64,000 nucleotides of DNA, from NCBI GenBank assembly GCA_019637155.1, contig JAHBWE010000001.1, positions 682,001 to 746,000 on the forward strand, read 5' to 3'. A program made the position numbers and the translations under genes. This DNA comes from Labilithrix sp. Lineage in GTDB: Bacteria > Myxococcota_A > Polyangia > Polyangiales > Polyangiaceae. Shown here piece by piece: positions 53,824 through 64,000 of the stretch (positions are counted from its first letter, which is position 1; every line of letters starts with the position of its first letter). The notes beneath the pieces were generated by a model. That model saw only the letters and a program-made list of their open reading frames with translations. It made no database searches and was not told where the DNA came from.

Positions 53824-54915
53824 ATGAGCATGAAGATCGGGCGATGCTTGATGGGGATGGCGGTTCTTTGCGCCATGGAGACCGGGTGCAAAGCTAAAGG
53901 TGTGACGTCCACCGCTGATGCAGGGGACCAAACCCCGACGAGCATCGTGAGCGCAGCGACACCGAAAACGGCGCCGCGAAAGCTCCCGCCCGATCCATCG
54001 CCCTACCTCTCGGCGAAAGCCTCGGAGGCGCCGGCGCTCGAGGCGGAGCTCGTAGCGGACAAGTCGTACACGACGATCTGGGACGAGAAGCATCTGGACG
54101 ATCGCAACCTCGTCTTCAGCGCCATCTCCGAGCTCCTGATCACCGAGGAGCTTGAGAGCGATCGAGTCTTCATCCCGGAGAACCTCGTGAAGGAGCTCGA
54201 GCGGCGGAAGCTGATGAACATGGTCTTGAAGGTGAGCGCGATCATCCCGAGGACGGGCGCGCTCCCTGGCGACTTCGCTGCGAAGGCGAAGGGATCGATC
54301 TCGAGCCTGGCATCCGAGCCGCGTCACGGAGTCTGGTCGCCGAAGAAGGCGGGAACAGCTCCGATCGACTTCGCCGGACTCGCGTACTACCTCAACCCCG
54401 AAGACGCCGACTACATGCGCGAGTTCATCACCGCGCGAAGCGGCGGCCCGATAGGTTGGGAAAACTCCGCGAAGCCGGTACGACCGTATCTCGTTCGAGA
54501 ACGAGCAGCCCTCGAGCGCCTTGCGTTGATCGGGACGCTCACGACGGACGAGGCGGCGCGACTCGCCGAGTTGAAGGCGTCGAAGCTCGGTGACGCTCCG
54601 CCCGAGGAGATCGATCTCGCGAAGCTACTGAAGGAGTACGGCAGCAACGAAGTTCGAGCCGATGACTCCTTCAAGGGACACGTCGTCGAGTTCGGCGGCG
54701 TCGCGGGTGCGCTCGAACGTGGCACCATCGGCGGGATCACCCTCGCGATCGGCACGGGTAAGGCGTTCGAGCATCCCCAAGTGCATTGTTTCTTCGAGCG
54801 AACGCAGACCGAGAAAGTGAAGGCGCTCAACAAGGGCGACCGCGTGCGCGTTCGCGGGAAGGTCGACGGGCTCGTGATGAACGTGATCATCCGGTACTGC
54901 GAGCTCGTCGAGTGA
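53824..54915 (+). CDS. Lipoprotein with tRNA_anti-like OB-fold domain
   Basis: 363 aa; ATG 53824 follows GAGGAGGCGAGCG. Signal peptide with lipobox-like METGC. The middle is helical. The C-terminal 110 residues (DLAKLLKEYGSNEVRADDSF, GHVVEFGGVAGALERGTIGG, ALNKGDRVRVRGKVDG) match the tRNA_anti-like OB domain, an extracytoplasmic module despite its name. The presence of a surface lipoprotein on a mobile element may alter recipient properties such as exclusion, which is speculation. Confidence 0.72.
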   Translation: MSMKIGRCLMGMAVLCAMETGCKAKGVTSTADAGDQTPTSIVSAATPKTAPRKLPPDPSPYLSAKASEAPALEAELVADKSYTTIWDEKHLDDRNLVFSAISELLITEELESDRVFIPENLVKELERRKLMNMVLKVSAIIPRTGALPGDFAAKAKGSISSLASEPRHGVWSPKKAGTAPIDFAGLAYYLNPEDADYMREFITARSGGPIGWENSAKPVRPYLVRERAALERLALIGTLTTDEAARLAELKASKLGDAPPEEIDLAKLLKEYGSNEVRADDSFKGHVVEFGGVAGALERGTIGGITLAIGTGKAFEHPQVHCFFERTQTEKVKALNKGDRVRVRGKVDGLVMNVIIRYCELVE

Positions 54916-55045
54916 CGAGGGCGGCGACGGCAACGGGCCTCTCGAGGCGTGTGGCGGATGGACGGTGCGGTCAGGGGTTTGGAGGCCACTTTCGGCTATT
55001 GAAAAGCAAGAGACCCGCGAGGAGGAGGGGCAAAGGAGGCAGCGA

Positions 55046-55234
55046 ATGGACGCATCTGCGCCGAAGAAGAGGGCGGAGCCTCGAACTTCTCTCGAGTCCG
55101 CCCGTTCAGAAACCCGCGAGGTTGATGCCGGTCGTTCGTCGTCGCGGCTACCCCTGAGCGCACGATCTGGCAGTGGCCGCTTTGCGTCCGGGCTCCCAGC
55201 CTCGCACGCCGATCAGGGGCGCACGCGACGGTAG
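55046..55234 (+). CDS. Possible small basic protein
   Basis: 62 codons with an excellent Shine-Dalgarno (AAAGGAGG) seven bases before ATG 55046. Composition is Ser/Arg-rich without clear structure, and the end overlaps the converging gene by 22 bases. The ribosome-binding site is the only positive evidence. The rest of 54916-55212 holds nothing I recognise. Confidence 0.3.
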   Translation: MDASAPKKRAEPRTSLESARSETREVDAGRSSSRLPLSARSGSGRFASGLPASHADQGRTRR

Positions 55235-55584
55235 GACATCTGGCGCCCGCGGAAGTACGGAGCGAGTTCGCGGGCGGGCATCTCGCCGTTCATGATCGCG
55301 AGGCATTCCTCGACTTCGCGACGAAGCAGCTCCTCGCACGGGTACGAGCAGACGATCGACGTGGCGCGCATCGGGAGGATCTTCGTGCAGCCTCGCGCCC
55401 GACATCGCATGGGGTAGCCGCTCGCCGTACGAAGCGTGTAGCCGTGACCTGGATGAGCGCCAGCGGGATGAACGCGGGGACGACCACGGGGTCTCCGCAT
55501 GATCACCTTGCACGCCTTCGGGATCGTGATCGACGTGCGCTCGCCCCGGTAGACCGCTTCGAGCTGTTCGCGCAGCGACTGCAT
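55213..55584 (-). CDS. Small Cys-containing hypothetical protein
   Basis: 123 aa from ATG 55584. The N-terminus is helical (MQSLREQLEAVYRGERTSIT), then a basic stretch (KVIMRRPRGRPRVHP) and a possible zinc site (CRARGCTKI with CSYPCEELL). It may bind DNA. The family is not recognised. Confidence 0.5.
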   Translation of the reverse strand: MQSLREQLEAVYRGERTSITIPKACKVIMRRPRGRPRVHPAGAHPGHGYTLRTASGYPMRCRARGCTKILPMRATSIVCSYPCEELLRREVEECLAIMNGEMPARELAPYFRGRQMSYRRVRP

Positions 55585-55935
55585 GACGCCAGCGTAGCGT
55601 CGGCGCGCGTGACGTGGATGGCGCCGGGTGATGGCGCCACGCTGCGACGCCTCTCCGTGGTCCGCGGCGGAGGTCTCGGGACGCACTATCCTACATGGTG
55701 GGATACTTCGGAAAGCGCCGTTCGTGGTGGGACGCGTTTGGATCCCCTTTCCGGGCGCCAGGACGCCCCTGGAGCGCCCCGGATGCGGGAGGCGAGGGGG
55801 GACCTACCAACGCGAGGACGGGCGCGTCCTGGTGCGTTCTCCGACTCCCGAGGTTTTCCACACCCCGTGACGCCGTGTAACGACCGTGGGGTTGGAACAC
55901 GGTGGGAAGAGGTGAAAGTCTTCATGTTGTAACAG
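55585..55935. other. Intergenic region upstream of the recombinase
   Basis: 350 bases with no convincing gene. The last 60 bases before 55936 are AT-richer and contain TTCATGTTGTAACAGATGAA, which is partly symmetrical and could be an operator or recombination site for the adjacent serine recombinase. Confidence 0.4.
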
Positions 55936-56649
55936 ATGAAAACAATCAACCATCCACGAAAACAGGCTGGCGACCCTGCGATCGGCGTCGCTCTGATGCG
56001 TGTCTCCACCGACGAACAGCACCTCGGACCGGAGGCGCAGCGCGCGGCGATCTCGAGCTGGGCAACCCGTGAGGGCGTGAACGTCATCGCCTGGCACCTG
56101 GAAGCGGGCGTTAGCGGCGCGACCCCGCTTGAACAGCGAACCATCCTCCTTCGCGCCATCGACGACCTGAAGATGCATCGCGCGGGTCACCTGGTGATCG
56201 CGAAGAGAGATCGGATTGGTCGCGATGTCGTCATCGTCGCGGCCATTGAGCGTCTCGTTGAGCGATGCGGGGCGCGCGTGTCGGCGGCCGACGGGACGAG
56301 CGCGGCCAACGGACCGGAGGGTCTTCTCCTTCGAGGGATCATCGACGTCTTCGCTCAATACGAACGGCTTCTGATTGCCTCACGGACACGCGCCGCTCTC
56401 GCCGCCAAGCGTGCGAGGGGTGAACGCGCTGGCGCCGTGCCCTTCGGCTTCGCGCTCGCCGACGACCGGCGCACCCTGGTTGACTGCCCGAAGGAGCGGC
56501 ACGTCATCGAGTACGTGAGGAGGCGCCGTAGCGATGGCGTCAGCCTCCGGGCGATTGTCGCAGAGTGCGAGTTGAAGGGGTTCACCTCTCGCACGGGACG
56601 TCCGTTCGCCCTCCGGCAGGTTGCAGTCATGGCGAGGGAGGCGCGATGA
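55936..56649 (+). CDS. Serine recombinase (resolvase/invertase family)
   Basis: 237 aa. Catalytic Ser in ALMRVSTDEQHLGPEAQ, followed by DRIGRDVVIVAAIERLV with the conserved Asp/Arg and YERLLIASRTRAALAAKRAR in the E helix. A C-terminal recombinase-type HTH region follows (HVIEYVRRRRSDGVSLRAIV). The protein is longer than simple resolvases and shorter than large serine integrases. It coexists with a tyrosine integrase on the same element, perhaps for dimer resolution or inversion. Its stop overlaps the next start (ATGA). Confidence 0.9.
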   Translation: MKTINHPRKQAGDPAIGVALMRVSTDEQHLGPEAQRAAISSWATREGVNVIAWHLEAGVSGATPLEQRTILLRAIDDLKMHRAGHLVIAKRDRIGRDVVIVAAIERLVERCGARVSAADGTSAANGPEGLLLRGIIDVFAQYERLLIASRTRAALAAKRARGERAGAVPFGFALADDRRTLVDCPKERHVIEYVRRRRSDGVSLRAIVAECELKGFTSRTGRPFALRQVAVMAREAR

Positions 56650-56942
56650 CGGCGAAGATCGACGTGCCCGATTCCGCTGCGTACTCTGGAACGCCGATGG
56701 CAGCGAAGAAGAAGGCGGCGAAGTTCAGCGAGATGATCGCAATCCGGGTTCTCCCCGAGGACTACGAGCGGCTGGATGTCCTCGCCGAACGTCTTCCGTT
56801 CGTCTCGAGGCACGCCCTCGCCCGCGCCGCGCTGAAGATCGGTCTCTCCGCCCTGGAGGACGACCCGAAGCGACTGCTCGACGAAGAGATGGTGACGACC
56901 CCAGCACGCAAGCGAGCCCCCATGGGGCGTGGGAGGGGTTAA
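56646..56942 (+). CDS. Ribbon-helix-helix-like DNA-binding protein
   Basis: 98 aa from ATG 56646, overlapping the recombinase stop. The core FSEMIAIRVLPEDYERLDVL, then FVSRHALARAALKIGLSALE, has the strand-helix-helix layout of CopG/RHH repressors. The C-terminus is basic (RKRAPMGRGRG). Coupled to the recombinase and just upstream of the integrase, it probably regulates one of them or plays an accessory role in recombination. Confidence 0.72.
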   Translation: MTAKIDVPDSAAYSGTPMAAKKKAAKFSEMIAIRVLPEDYERLDVLAERLPFVSRHALARAALKIGLSALEDDPKRLLDEEMVTTPARKRAPMGRGRG

Positions 56943-57052
56943 CTTGGCTCACCCCTACAGATGGTCCGGGTCACCTCTCCGAGTTGGCCAAGGATGGCGC
57001 CCGAGGACCGGCCTACGAAGAAGAACGCGTTTACCTCTTCGGAGCGCGTGAG

Positions 57053-58783
<1,731 letters not shown>

Positions 58784-58979
58784 TCGTCAGCTGGACCGTG
58801 CTGGAGATCGTTCAGCTCGGGAAGCGTTGGCGTCGAGGTCGGCGCGGGAGGTGGGGGGACCATGGCGGTCGGGGCGCGTCGTCATCCTACGAAGAGAGGA
58901 AGCGAGCAGCTCGCCGGTGGGCTCGAATTTCTGCGGTGTGCGCTATGGCGGGTGCGCTGGGTCACGTAGCATTCTAGGA

Positions 58980-60755
58980 ATGCTGCGAGCACTCTGGGCG
59001 CCGGCGCTGCTCGGCATCGTCGTCGTCGCGTGTTCGGCGAGCACGAACGCGGATCCGGCCGGGGACGATGGCGACGGTAGCGCCAGCAGCGGCAACGCGC
59101 CGGTGACGCCGGGCGCGTCGTGTTCGAACGGGAAGAAGGACGGGGAAGAGACCGGCGTCGACTGCGGCGGGGCGTGCGCGACGCGCTGCGCGGCGCTCGT
59201 CGGGTGCAGGGGCGACGGCGACTGCGGCGACGAGCTCGTCTGCGTGAAAGACGTGTGCGTCGCCGCGACGTCGAACGACAAGGTGCAGAACGGCACCGAG
59301 ACCGACGTCGACTGCGGCGGGCCGACCGCGCCGCCGTGCGAGACGAACAAGAAGTGCAAGGCCGGCAAGGACTGCCGCGACGGGATCTGCGCCGACGACG
59401 CGTGCGCCGCGCCGGGACCCGACGACGGGGTGAAGAACGGCGACGAGACCGACGTCGACTGCGGCGGCGCCGTCGCGGCCGCGTGCGTCGCCGGGAAGGG
59501 CTGCGCGAAGGGGAGCGACTGCACGAGCAAGATCTGCAAGGACGACGTCTGCCAGGCGGGGCTGGCCGACGACGGGGTGAAGAACGGCGACGAGACCGAC
59601 GTCGACTGCGGTGGCGGCACCGCGCCCGCGTGCGACGCGAACAAGGCGTGCGTCGAGGGCGCGCGCGACTGCAAGAGCAAGGTCTGCAAGGCCGGCGTCT
59701 GCCAGGAGCCGAAGGGCGACGACGGGGTGAAGAACGGCGACGAGACCGACGTCGACTGCGGCGGCGCCGGCGCCGGGACCCCGCGCTGCGCGGCGGGGCT
59801 GGGCTGCGCCGTCCATACCGACTGCGCGTCCAACGGCTGCGCCTTCGACAAGAAGTGCGCGGCCGGCCGTAGCTGCACCCTCCAGCACGGCGGCGTCACC
59901 TGCGGCGTGGGTGAGGTCGGCGCGGCCGGCGCCAACCACGAGAGCTGCTGCGCGCGGGCGCCGATCGTGGACACGGCGGCGCGCATCGACAAGTACCACG
60001 TCACCGCAGGACGGATGCGCGCGTTCATCGAGCGGACGAACGGCAACGTGCGCGCGTTCGCGAAGACGACGGCGGGCTGGAACGCGAGCTGGGACGCGCT
60101 CGTTCCGGCGAGCGTCGAAGAGGCGAACCGGATGCTCGGCTCTTATTGGGTCGGCGCGCCGAACGACGCGAACCCCAACAACCAGTCGAAGCGCTCCTGC
60201 GCGCCGGGATCCTTCGGCGGTCACACCTACTTCACGCCGCGGAGCGGGGACGACTTCAGCGACTTCACGCAAGAGCAGCTCGACGTGAAGGCGCTCAACT
60301 GCGTCGGCTGGCACCTCGCGCGCGCGTTCTGCTCGTGGGAGGGCGGCGCGCTCCCGACGCTCGCGCAGCTCACGAACGCATATACCAACAAAGGTACGAC
60401 GACCCATCCGTGGGGCAGCGGCCCCTACAGCGCCGATCAGCAGGACTCGCGCCTCAATCACAGGTTCAACTACGGATTCCCGAACGTCGCCGGGCGGCGT
60501 CTCCTCGCCGGCGGCGACGCCGCCGACATCGCGTGGCACGTCTCTCCTCCCGGCCGTTTCCCCACCGGCAGGAACCTGCAGGGGGTCGAGATCGCCGGCA
60601 ACCTGCTGCATTGGGCCTCCGACACCGAATACAACTTCATTTATACGAGCTCGTGGGAGGCGCACGGCACCTCGCTCCTCAATCGGAGCTGGCGTACGAA
60701 CTGGCCCGACGAGCCCAATGGCTATTACGCCATCGGATTTCGCTGCGTTTATTGA
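58980..60755 (+). CDS. Lipoprotein with Cys-rich tandem repeats and formylglycine-enzyme-like domain
   Basis: 591 aa. Lipobox VVVACSAS. From about residue 40 to 300 there are five Cys-rich units of 48-50 residues sharing the core DGVKNGDETDVDCGG; the DNA repeats at 59421, 59568 and 59718 are almost identical. The C-terminal 250 residues resemble the FGE/SUMF (C-type-lectin-like) fold: KYHVTAGRMRAFIERTNGNV, NCVGWHLARAFCSWEGGALP, SSWEAHGTSLLNRSWRTNWP and the terminal AIGFRCVY. The paired active-site Cys of true FGE is not evident, so it is more likely a binding module. Repeats resemble metal- or surface-binding spacers of myxobacterial proteins. Confidence 0.82.
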   Translation: MLRALWAPALLGIVVVACSASTNADPAGDDGDGSASSGNAPVTPGASCSNGKKDGEETGVDCGGACATRCAALVGCRGDGDCGDELVCVKDVCVAATSNDKVQNGTETDVDCGGPTAPPCETNKKCKAGKDCRDGICADDACAAPGPDDGVKNGDETDVDCGGAVAAACVAGKGCAKGSDCTSKICKDDVCQAGLADDGVKNGDETDVDCGGGTAPACDANKACVEGARDCKSKVCKAGVCQEPKGDDGVKNGDETDVDCGGAGAGTPRCAAGLGCAVHTDCASNGCAFDKKCAAGRSCTLQHGGVTCGVGEVGAAGANHESCCARAPIVDTAARIDKYHVTAGRMRAFIERTNGNVRAFAKTTAGWNASWDALVPASVEEANRMLGSYWVGAPNDANPNNQSKRSCAPGSFGGHTYFTPRSGDDFSDFTQEQLDVKALNCVGWHLARAFCSWEGGALPTLAQLTNAYTNKGTTTHPWGSGPYSADQQDSRLNHRFNYGFPNVAGRRLLAGGDAADIAWHVSPPGRFPTGRNLQGVEIAGNLLHWASDTEYNFIYTSSWEAHGTSLLNRSWRTNWPDEPNGYYAIGFRCVY

Positions 60756-60758
60756 GTT

Positions 60759-61193
60759 ATGCGATTTTTCGAGGCCATCCACGACGTGTACTTCGATGAT
60801 CTGGACGCGCTCCAGATCCTCCACAATGCCAAGTACCTGCTCCTGTTCGAGCGGACGATCGGGGCCTTCTGGGCGCGGACGATGGGATGGGACCGCGTCC
60901 TCGATCAGACGAAGAACCCCGATCGCGTGCACCTCGTCCGCGCGAACAACGTCGAATACCTGCGACCCGTGAGCGAGCTCGGTCAGGTCCGCGTGCGCAT
61001 CTGGATCGAGAAGCTCGGACGCACCAGCCTCACGTTCGCGATGCGCATCCTCCCGATGGAGGAGGACGTCGACCACGCGCGCGGCACCCGCGTCCTCGTC
61101 TCGGTCGATCCCGCGACGCGCCGGCCCGCGCCCTGGAGCGACGAGCTCCGTGCCCGCGTCGCGCCGTACGTCGCGGCCGGAGAAGCGGGGTAA
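60759..61193 (+). CDS. Acyl-CoA thioesterase, hotdog fold (YbgC/4-HBT type)
   Basis: 144 aa, starting three bases after the previous stop. VYFDDLDALQILHNAKYLLL matches the 4-hydroxybenzoyl-CoA thioesterase signature with the catalytic Asp (normally the first Asp of DxxDxxxHxxxY). LRPVSELGQVRVRIWIEKLG, TSLTFAMRIL complete the fold. It should hydrolyse an acyl-CoA in the cytoplasm; the substrate is unknown. Confidence 0.85.
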   Translation: MRFFEAIHDVYFDDLDALQILHNAKYLLLFERTIGAFWARTMGWDRVLDQTKNPDRVHLVRANNVEYLRPVSELGQVRVRIWIEKLGRTSLTFAMRILPMEEDVDHARGTRVLVSVDPATRRPAPWSDELRARVAPYVAAGEAG

Positions 61194-61200
61194 CGTGGCC

Positions 61201-62328
61201 ATGTTGCGTCGCATCGCCGGTATCGTCGCGTTCGCGAGCGCGGCCTGCGCTTGTCAGCTCGTCGTCTCGCTCGACGGCCTCAGCGACGGCGATCGCGCGA
61301 GCTCGGCGGAAGAAGGTGGAGCGCCCGACGCCGAGGCGCTCCCGCGCGACGGCGAGAGCGATGGCGAGAGCGAGAGCGGTGGTGAGGGTGGCGTCGCGCC
61401 GCTGCCGGTCGATGCCACGCCGCTTCGACGGAGCGGATCGCCGAGCGAGCCGGCGATCGCCTTCGTGGTCGACGGACGCGTGTCGTTCGGGTTCACCGCG
61501 AAGCGGTCGTGGCAGCTCGTCTCGTGGCATGACCTCAGCGTGGAAGGAGGGGCCGCGTTCGACCTCGGCTACGAGCCGATCGCGATCAGCGAGCCGATCC
61601 AGGTCGGGTACGACGGCTTGTCGTACGGCACCCAGCGCTCCGAGGGCGGGACCGTCGAGATCGTGGAGGAGAACGCCGCGCGCGCGATCCTGAAGACCAC
61701 GTTCGCGCACCGGCCGCCGCACGGCTCGGTGCACACCGCGACGACGACGTACGCGATCTATGCCGACGGGCGCATCGTCGAGGCGACCGCCTACGTGAAG
61801 ACGAGCGGGGACCTGCCGAAGGTCGGCTTCTTCGAGTTCGGGCACACGAACGTGACGACGGAGACGCAATGGGACATCGCTACCGTGCTCGGCGGGGCCG
61901 GCTTCGAGCTCGTACGGACGGGCTCGCCGACGGCGCTCGTCGCCGCGACGCACGAAAAGGAGCGCGGGATCAGCGACGACGATCCGAAGCGGAATCGATT
62001 CTGGATTTACGAAGGGCAGCCTCTTTATAGTGGGCAGTTCTCCGCGTCGTGGGAATATCGGTTTTACGGAGCGTCGAGCCGGGTGCAGCGCGAGGCGTGG
62101 GTGCGCTCGGTCGGCGTCGCGATCGCGAGCCCCGCCTACGACAAGACGAACGGCGCCTGGGTCGTGGACGCGAAGGGGGCGAGCACCGCGTCGTTCGAGC
62201 TCCCGTCCGGCGCGGCGGCGAAGGTGATCGCGGCGCGCAGCGGGACACGCATCGTCGTCCTGTACTCGGGTAGCATCGCCGCCGGCGCGGACGCGACCGC
62301 GCGCACGATCCATTTCTCCGCCCCATGA
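61201..62328 (+). CDS. Hypothetical lipoprotein
   Basis: 375 aa from ATG 61201, eight bases after the thioesterase stop. Signal peptide with Cys-rich end (SAACACQLV), then a Glu/Ser/Gly linker to about residue 75. The remaining 300 residues are beta-rich (WQLVSWHDLSVEGGAAFDLG, TATTTYAIYADGRIVEATAY, ASWEYRFYGASSRVQREAWV), like the lyase- or glycosidase-type beta-sandwiches, but no catalytic motif can be named. The last bases overlap the next gene (ATGA). Confidence 0.7.
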   Translation: MLRRIAGIVAFASAACACQLVVSLDGLSDGDRASSAEEGGAPDAEALPRDGESDGESESGGEGGVAPLPVDATPLRRSGSPSEPAIAFVVDGRVSFGFTAKRSWQLVSWHDLSVEGGAAFDLGYEPIAISEPIQVGYDGLSYGTQRSEGGTVEIVEENAARAILKTTFAHRPPHGSVHTATTTYAIYADGRIVEATAYVKTSGDLPKVGFFEFGHTNVTTETQWDIATVLGGAGFELVRTGSPTALVAATHEKERGISDDDPKRNRFWIYEGQPLYSGQFSASWEYRFYGASSRVQREAWVRSVGVAIASPAYDKTNGAWVVDAKGASTASFELPSGAAAKVIAARSGTRIVVLYSGSIAAGADATARTIHFSAP

Positions 62329-62840
62329 AGCGTCTCCTGATCTCGGCCGTCCTCGTCGCCTCCTGCGGGCACGAGGCGCCGCCGCCGCCCGTCGCCGTCG
62401 CCTCCGATCTCGTCGTGCCGCCGCTCGGCGTGAAGCCGGAGGCGCCGCGCCCCGCACCCGATCCCGACGCGCCGATCTGCACTGCGCGGCTCGTGGCCGG
62501 AGCGGTCAAGAAGTCGTCGTTCGGCTGCTACCTCGACCAGAGCGTCGAGGGCGGCGGGACGCTTCGGTACCCGTGCAGCGGCGACGGCGATGCCCACGCC
62601 GTCTTCGGCGCGCTCCGCTACGAGGGCAGCGTGTCGAACGGTGAGCTCGCGCTCGAGGCGAAGACGGAGCTCGACTACGACGGCGACGGCTGCCGCTGGG
62701 GGACGACGGGGACGATCGCGGGAGCGGTCCCGCGCGACGTGCGGGGCAAGCTCGAGTGGCGGTACGTGGACTATGTGCTCCGCGGTCAGGGCTGCTCCGG
62801 CGCGTGCACCGCGTCCGCGTCACTCTCCGTTCACGAGTGA
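62325..62840 (+). CDS. Small lipoprotein, hypothetical
   Basis: 171 aa, translationally coupled to the preceding lipoprotein gene. Lipobox VASCGHE, Pro-rich linker, then about 110 residues of beta structure with six Cys (SFGCYLDQ, YPCSGDGDAH, GCRWGTTGTI, CSGACTAS). Function unknown. Probably acts together with the previous protein. Confidence 0.7.
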   Translation: MKRLLISAVLVASCGHEAPPPPVAVASDLVVPPLGVKPEAPRPAPDPDAPICTARLVAGAVKKSSFGCYLDQSVEGGGTLRYPCSGDGDAHAVFGALRYEGSVSNGELALEAKTELDYDGDGCRWGTTGTIAGAVPRDVRGKLEWRYVDYVLRGQGCSGACTASASLSVHE

Positions 62841-62967
62841 GACGGGAGTGACGAAGTGCAATTGCGCCACAGCTGAGACCGGCGCGTGAGATCGCTGGAA
62901 TCGCGTGGGTTCGTGCGGTCGAGGTCGTCGCGCGAGCGGGGCTCATCGCTTGCACACACGCGTCACC

Positions 62968-63303
62968 ATGAAAGCCAAACGACAGACCGCCACGCGCGTC
63001 GATGACGGCAACGCTTTCCTCCCCGACATCGCGGACGACGCTTCGCCGGGCGTGACCGCGAAGGCCGCCGACGCCGAGTTCTTCGGTGAGGAGTACATCG
63101 GGTCCGCGACGACCGGGGAGTCGGTGTCCGAGTCCGCCCGCGACGAGGTCGTCGACGAGGAGGAAGGTGGACCGTTCCTCGTCCTCTCCGACGACGGAAG
63201 TCTCCCCGTCGACGAAGAAGGCGACGTCCAGGACGAAGGACACGAACCCGTCCAACAAGCCCAAAGCGTCCGCGGCGCAAAATGGATGGCCCGCGGCGCC
63301 TAA
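62968..63303 (+). CDS. Small acidic hypothetical protein
   Basis: 111 aa from ATG 62968. Highly acidic and apparently disordered (SARDEVVDEEEGGPFLVL, VDEEGDVQDEGHEPV), no signal peptide. Compositionally coherent on this strand, which argues for coding. No family recognised. Confidence 0.5.
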   Translation: MKAKRQTATRVDDGNAFLPDIADDASPGVTAKAADAEFFGEEYIGSATTGESVSESARDEVVDEEEGGPFLVLSDDGSLPVDEEGDVQDEGHEPVQQAQSVRGAKWMARGA

Positions 63304-63407
63304 TCCACCCCACCCCGCGCCCATCGAGCCCGAGCCCCAGAAGCGGCCGCGAAAGCGGGCGCGCAGCGCCCCGAGCGCTCCACCCCAGACACGGCCCTCG
63401 CGCGGGT

Positions 63408-63428
63408 GTCGGGGGCAAAGCCCCCGAC
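63408..63428. terminator. Strong GC hairpin
   Basis: GTCGGGGGC (63408-63416), loop AAA, GCCCCCGAC (63420-63428): a perfect 9-bp stem between the acidic protein gene and the last gene. No T-run follows on the plus strand, so termination is likely but unproven. Confidence 0.55.
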
Positions 63429-63485
63429 GTTGAGTAAGAACTGGCGCGCTCGCAGTGGGGCGCGCGACGATGGGCTGCTGCCCGT

Positions 63486-64000
63486 ATGTCGTCGTCGGAG
63501 AAGAAAGAGTCGAAGAAGGACGCTCCCGAGTTGGCCGAGGTCGAGCGCGCGCTCTCGATCTTGCATGGACGCCACCCGGAGCACGAGCGCGTGCGGCGCG
63601 AGGGCGAAGAGCAGAAGGCCGCGCGTGCGCGTGAGCACGAGGTCGAGCACCGCGCCGTCGCGAGGCGCATCTTGCGGCGGCGGTTGCGGCTCGGCGCGGT
63701 GGCGGTCGTGATCCTCGGCGCGCTCGGCGTCATCGCCGGGAGCCTGATCCGCGAGACCAACCGCACGAAGGCCCTCGACGCCGCGGCGGCGCCGTTCGCC
63801 GCGCTCGGGTTCACCGTCGTCGAGACGTCGGCGCGCGGCGATCCGACCAAGCTCGCCGCGAGCGTCGAGACGGGGTGCATCGTCGCCACCTCCGTCACGC
63901 CGTCGTCGAAGCTGAAGCTCGCGCATCCTGGCGGCGTCATCGAAGGGAGCGCGCCGATCGTCACCTGCCTCTGCGAGCCCGCGAGCGTGACGATCACGAG
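63486..64000 (+). CDS. Membrane-anchored hypothetical protein, partial (runs off right edge)
   Basis: ATG 63486; no stop before the window ends. A charged N-terminal segment of about 65 residues with coiled-coil character (HERVRREGEEQKAARAREHE) is followed by one transmembrane helix (LGAVAVVILGALGVIAGSLI). An outside domain then begins and contains isolated Cys (TGCIVATS, VTCLCEPAS). Bitopic inner-membrane topology is inferred. Confidence 0.7.
   Translation, partial: MSSSEKKESKKDAPELAEVERALSILHGRHPEHERVRREGEEQKAARAREHEVEHRAVARRILRRRLRLGAVAVVILGALGVIAGSLIRETNRTKALDAAAAPFAALGFTVVETSARGDPTKLAASVETGCIVATSVTPSSKLKLAHPGGVIEGSAPIVTCLCEPASVTIT

Noticed and set aside
58974..61214. A 746-codon minus-strand frame with repeated segments
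   Set aside because: The repeats are the antisense image of the Cys-rich repeats on the plus strand.

Overview
The window is high-GC DNA with many secreted lipoproteins, Cys-rich repeat proteins, RCC1 repeats, formylglycine-enzyme-like domains and very large RHS proteins. This suggests a myxobacterium, most likely of the Polyangiales type. That placement is inferred from gene content; no rRNA or other phylogenetic marker is present.

Left part (1-19 kb): a proline-rich lipoprotein cut by the window edge, an M23 peptidase lipoprotein and a class A beta-lactamase precede a giant RHS/YD-repeat gene. That gene is interrupted by a 2.6-kb IS91-like element (tyrosine recombinase plus HUH transposase). 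Joining base 4300 to 6897 restores one 2514-codon reading frame. Downstream lies a tip array: the current Cys-rich RHS C-terminus with a small immunity candidate, a displaced tip with its own candidate, and a displaced RHS core with signal peptide followed by a DUF6968-like gene. The displaced tips carry frameshifts.

Middle part (18-40 kb): ordinary chromosome. It holds an L,D-transpeptidase lipoprotein, a kynA-kynU tryptophan-degradation operon, a GDSL hydrolase, a fatty-acid desaturase, a TlpA-like lipoprotein, a histidine kinase, a Rieske-containing FAD carotenoid-desaturase-like enzyme overlapping an acetoacetate-decarboxylase-like gene, an RCC1 protein, an M28 peptidase, and an HSL-type hydrolase divergent from an AraC regulator.

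Defence and mobile region (40-58.7 kb): two toxin-antitoxin pairs, a decayed HNH endonuclease, a fossil Wadjet locus (JetA fused in frame to a piece of JetC and then to an ISKra4-type transposase end), and a pair of PD-(D/E)XK nucleases. Next comes an 11.1-kb integrative element inserted at the 3' end of the tmRNA gene ssrA. The element is bounded by 25-bp direct repeats (47192-47216 and 58292-58316). It carries a Dcm - GHKL ATPase/nuclease - Vsr cassette, an excisionase-like protein, a HUH replication initiator, an XRE regulator, a serine recombinase, an RHH protein and a tyrosine integrase. The attachment core lies inside the integrase reading frame, so integration swaps the integrase C-terminus. 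The tail that would be restored in the excised circle is at 47192-47512, in the same frame.

Right part (58.9-64 kb): a Cys-rich repeat protein with a formylglycine-enzyme-like domain, a hotdog thioesterase and several lipoproteins, ending in a membrane protein cut by the window edge.
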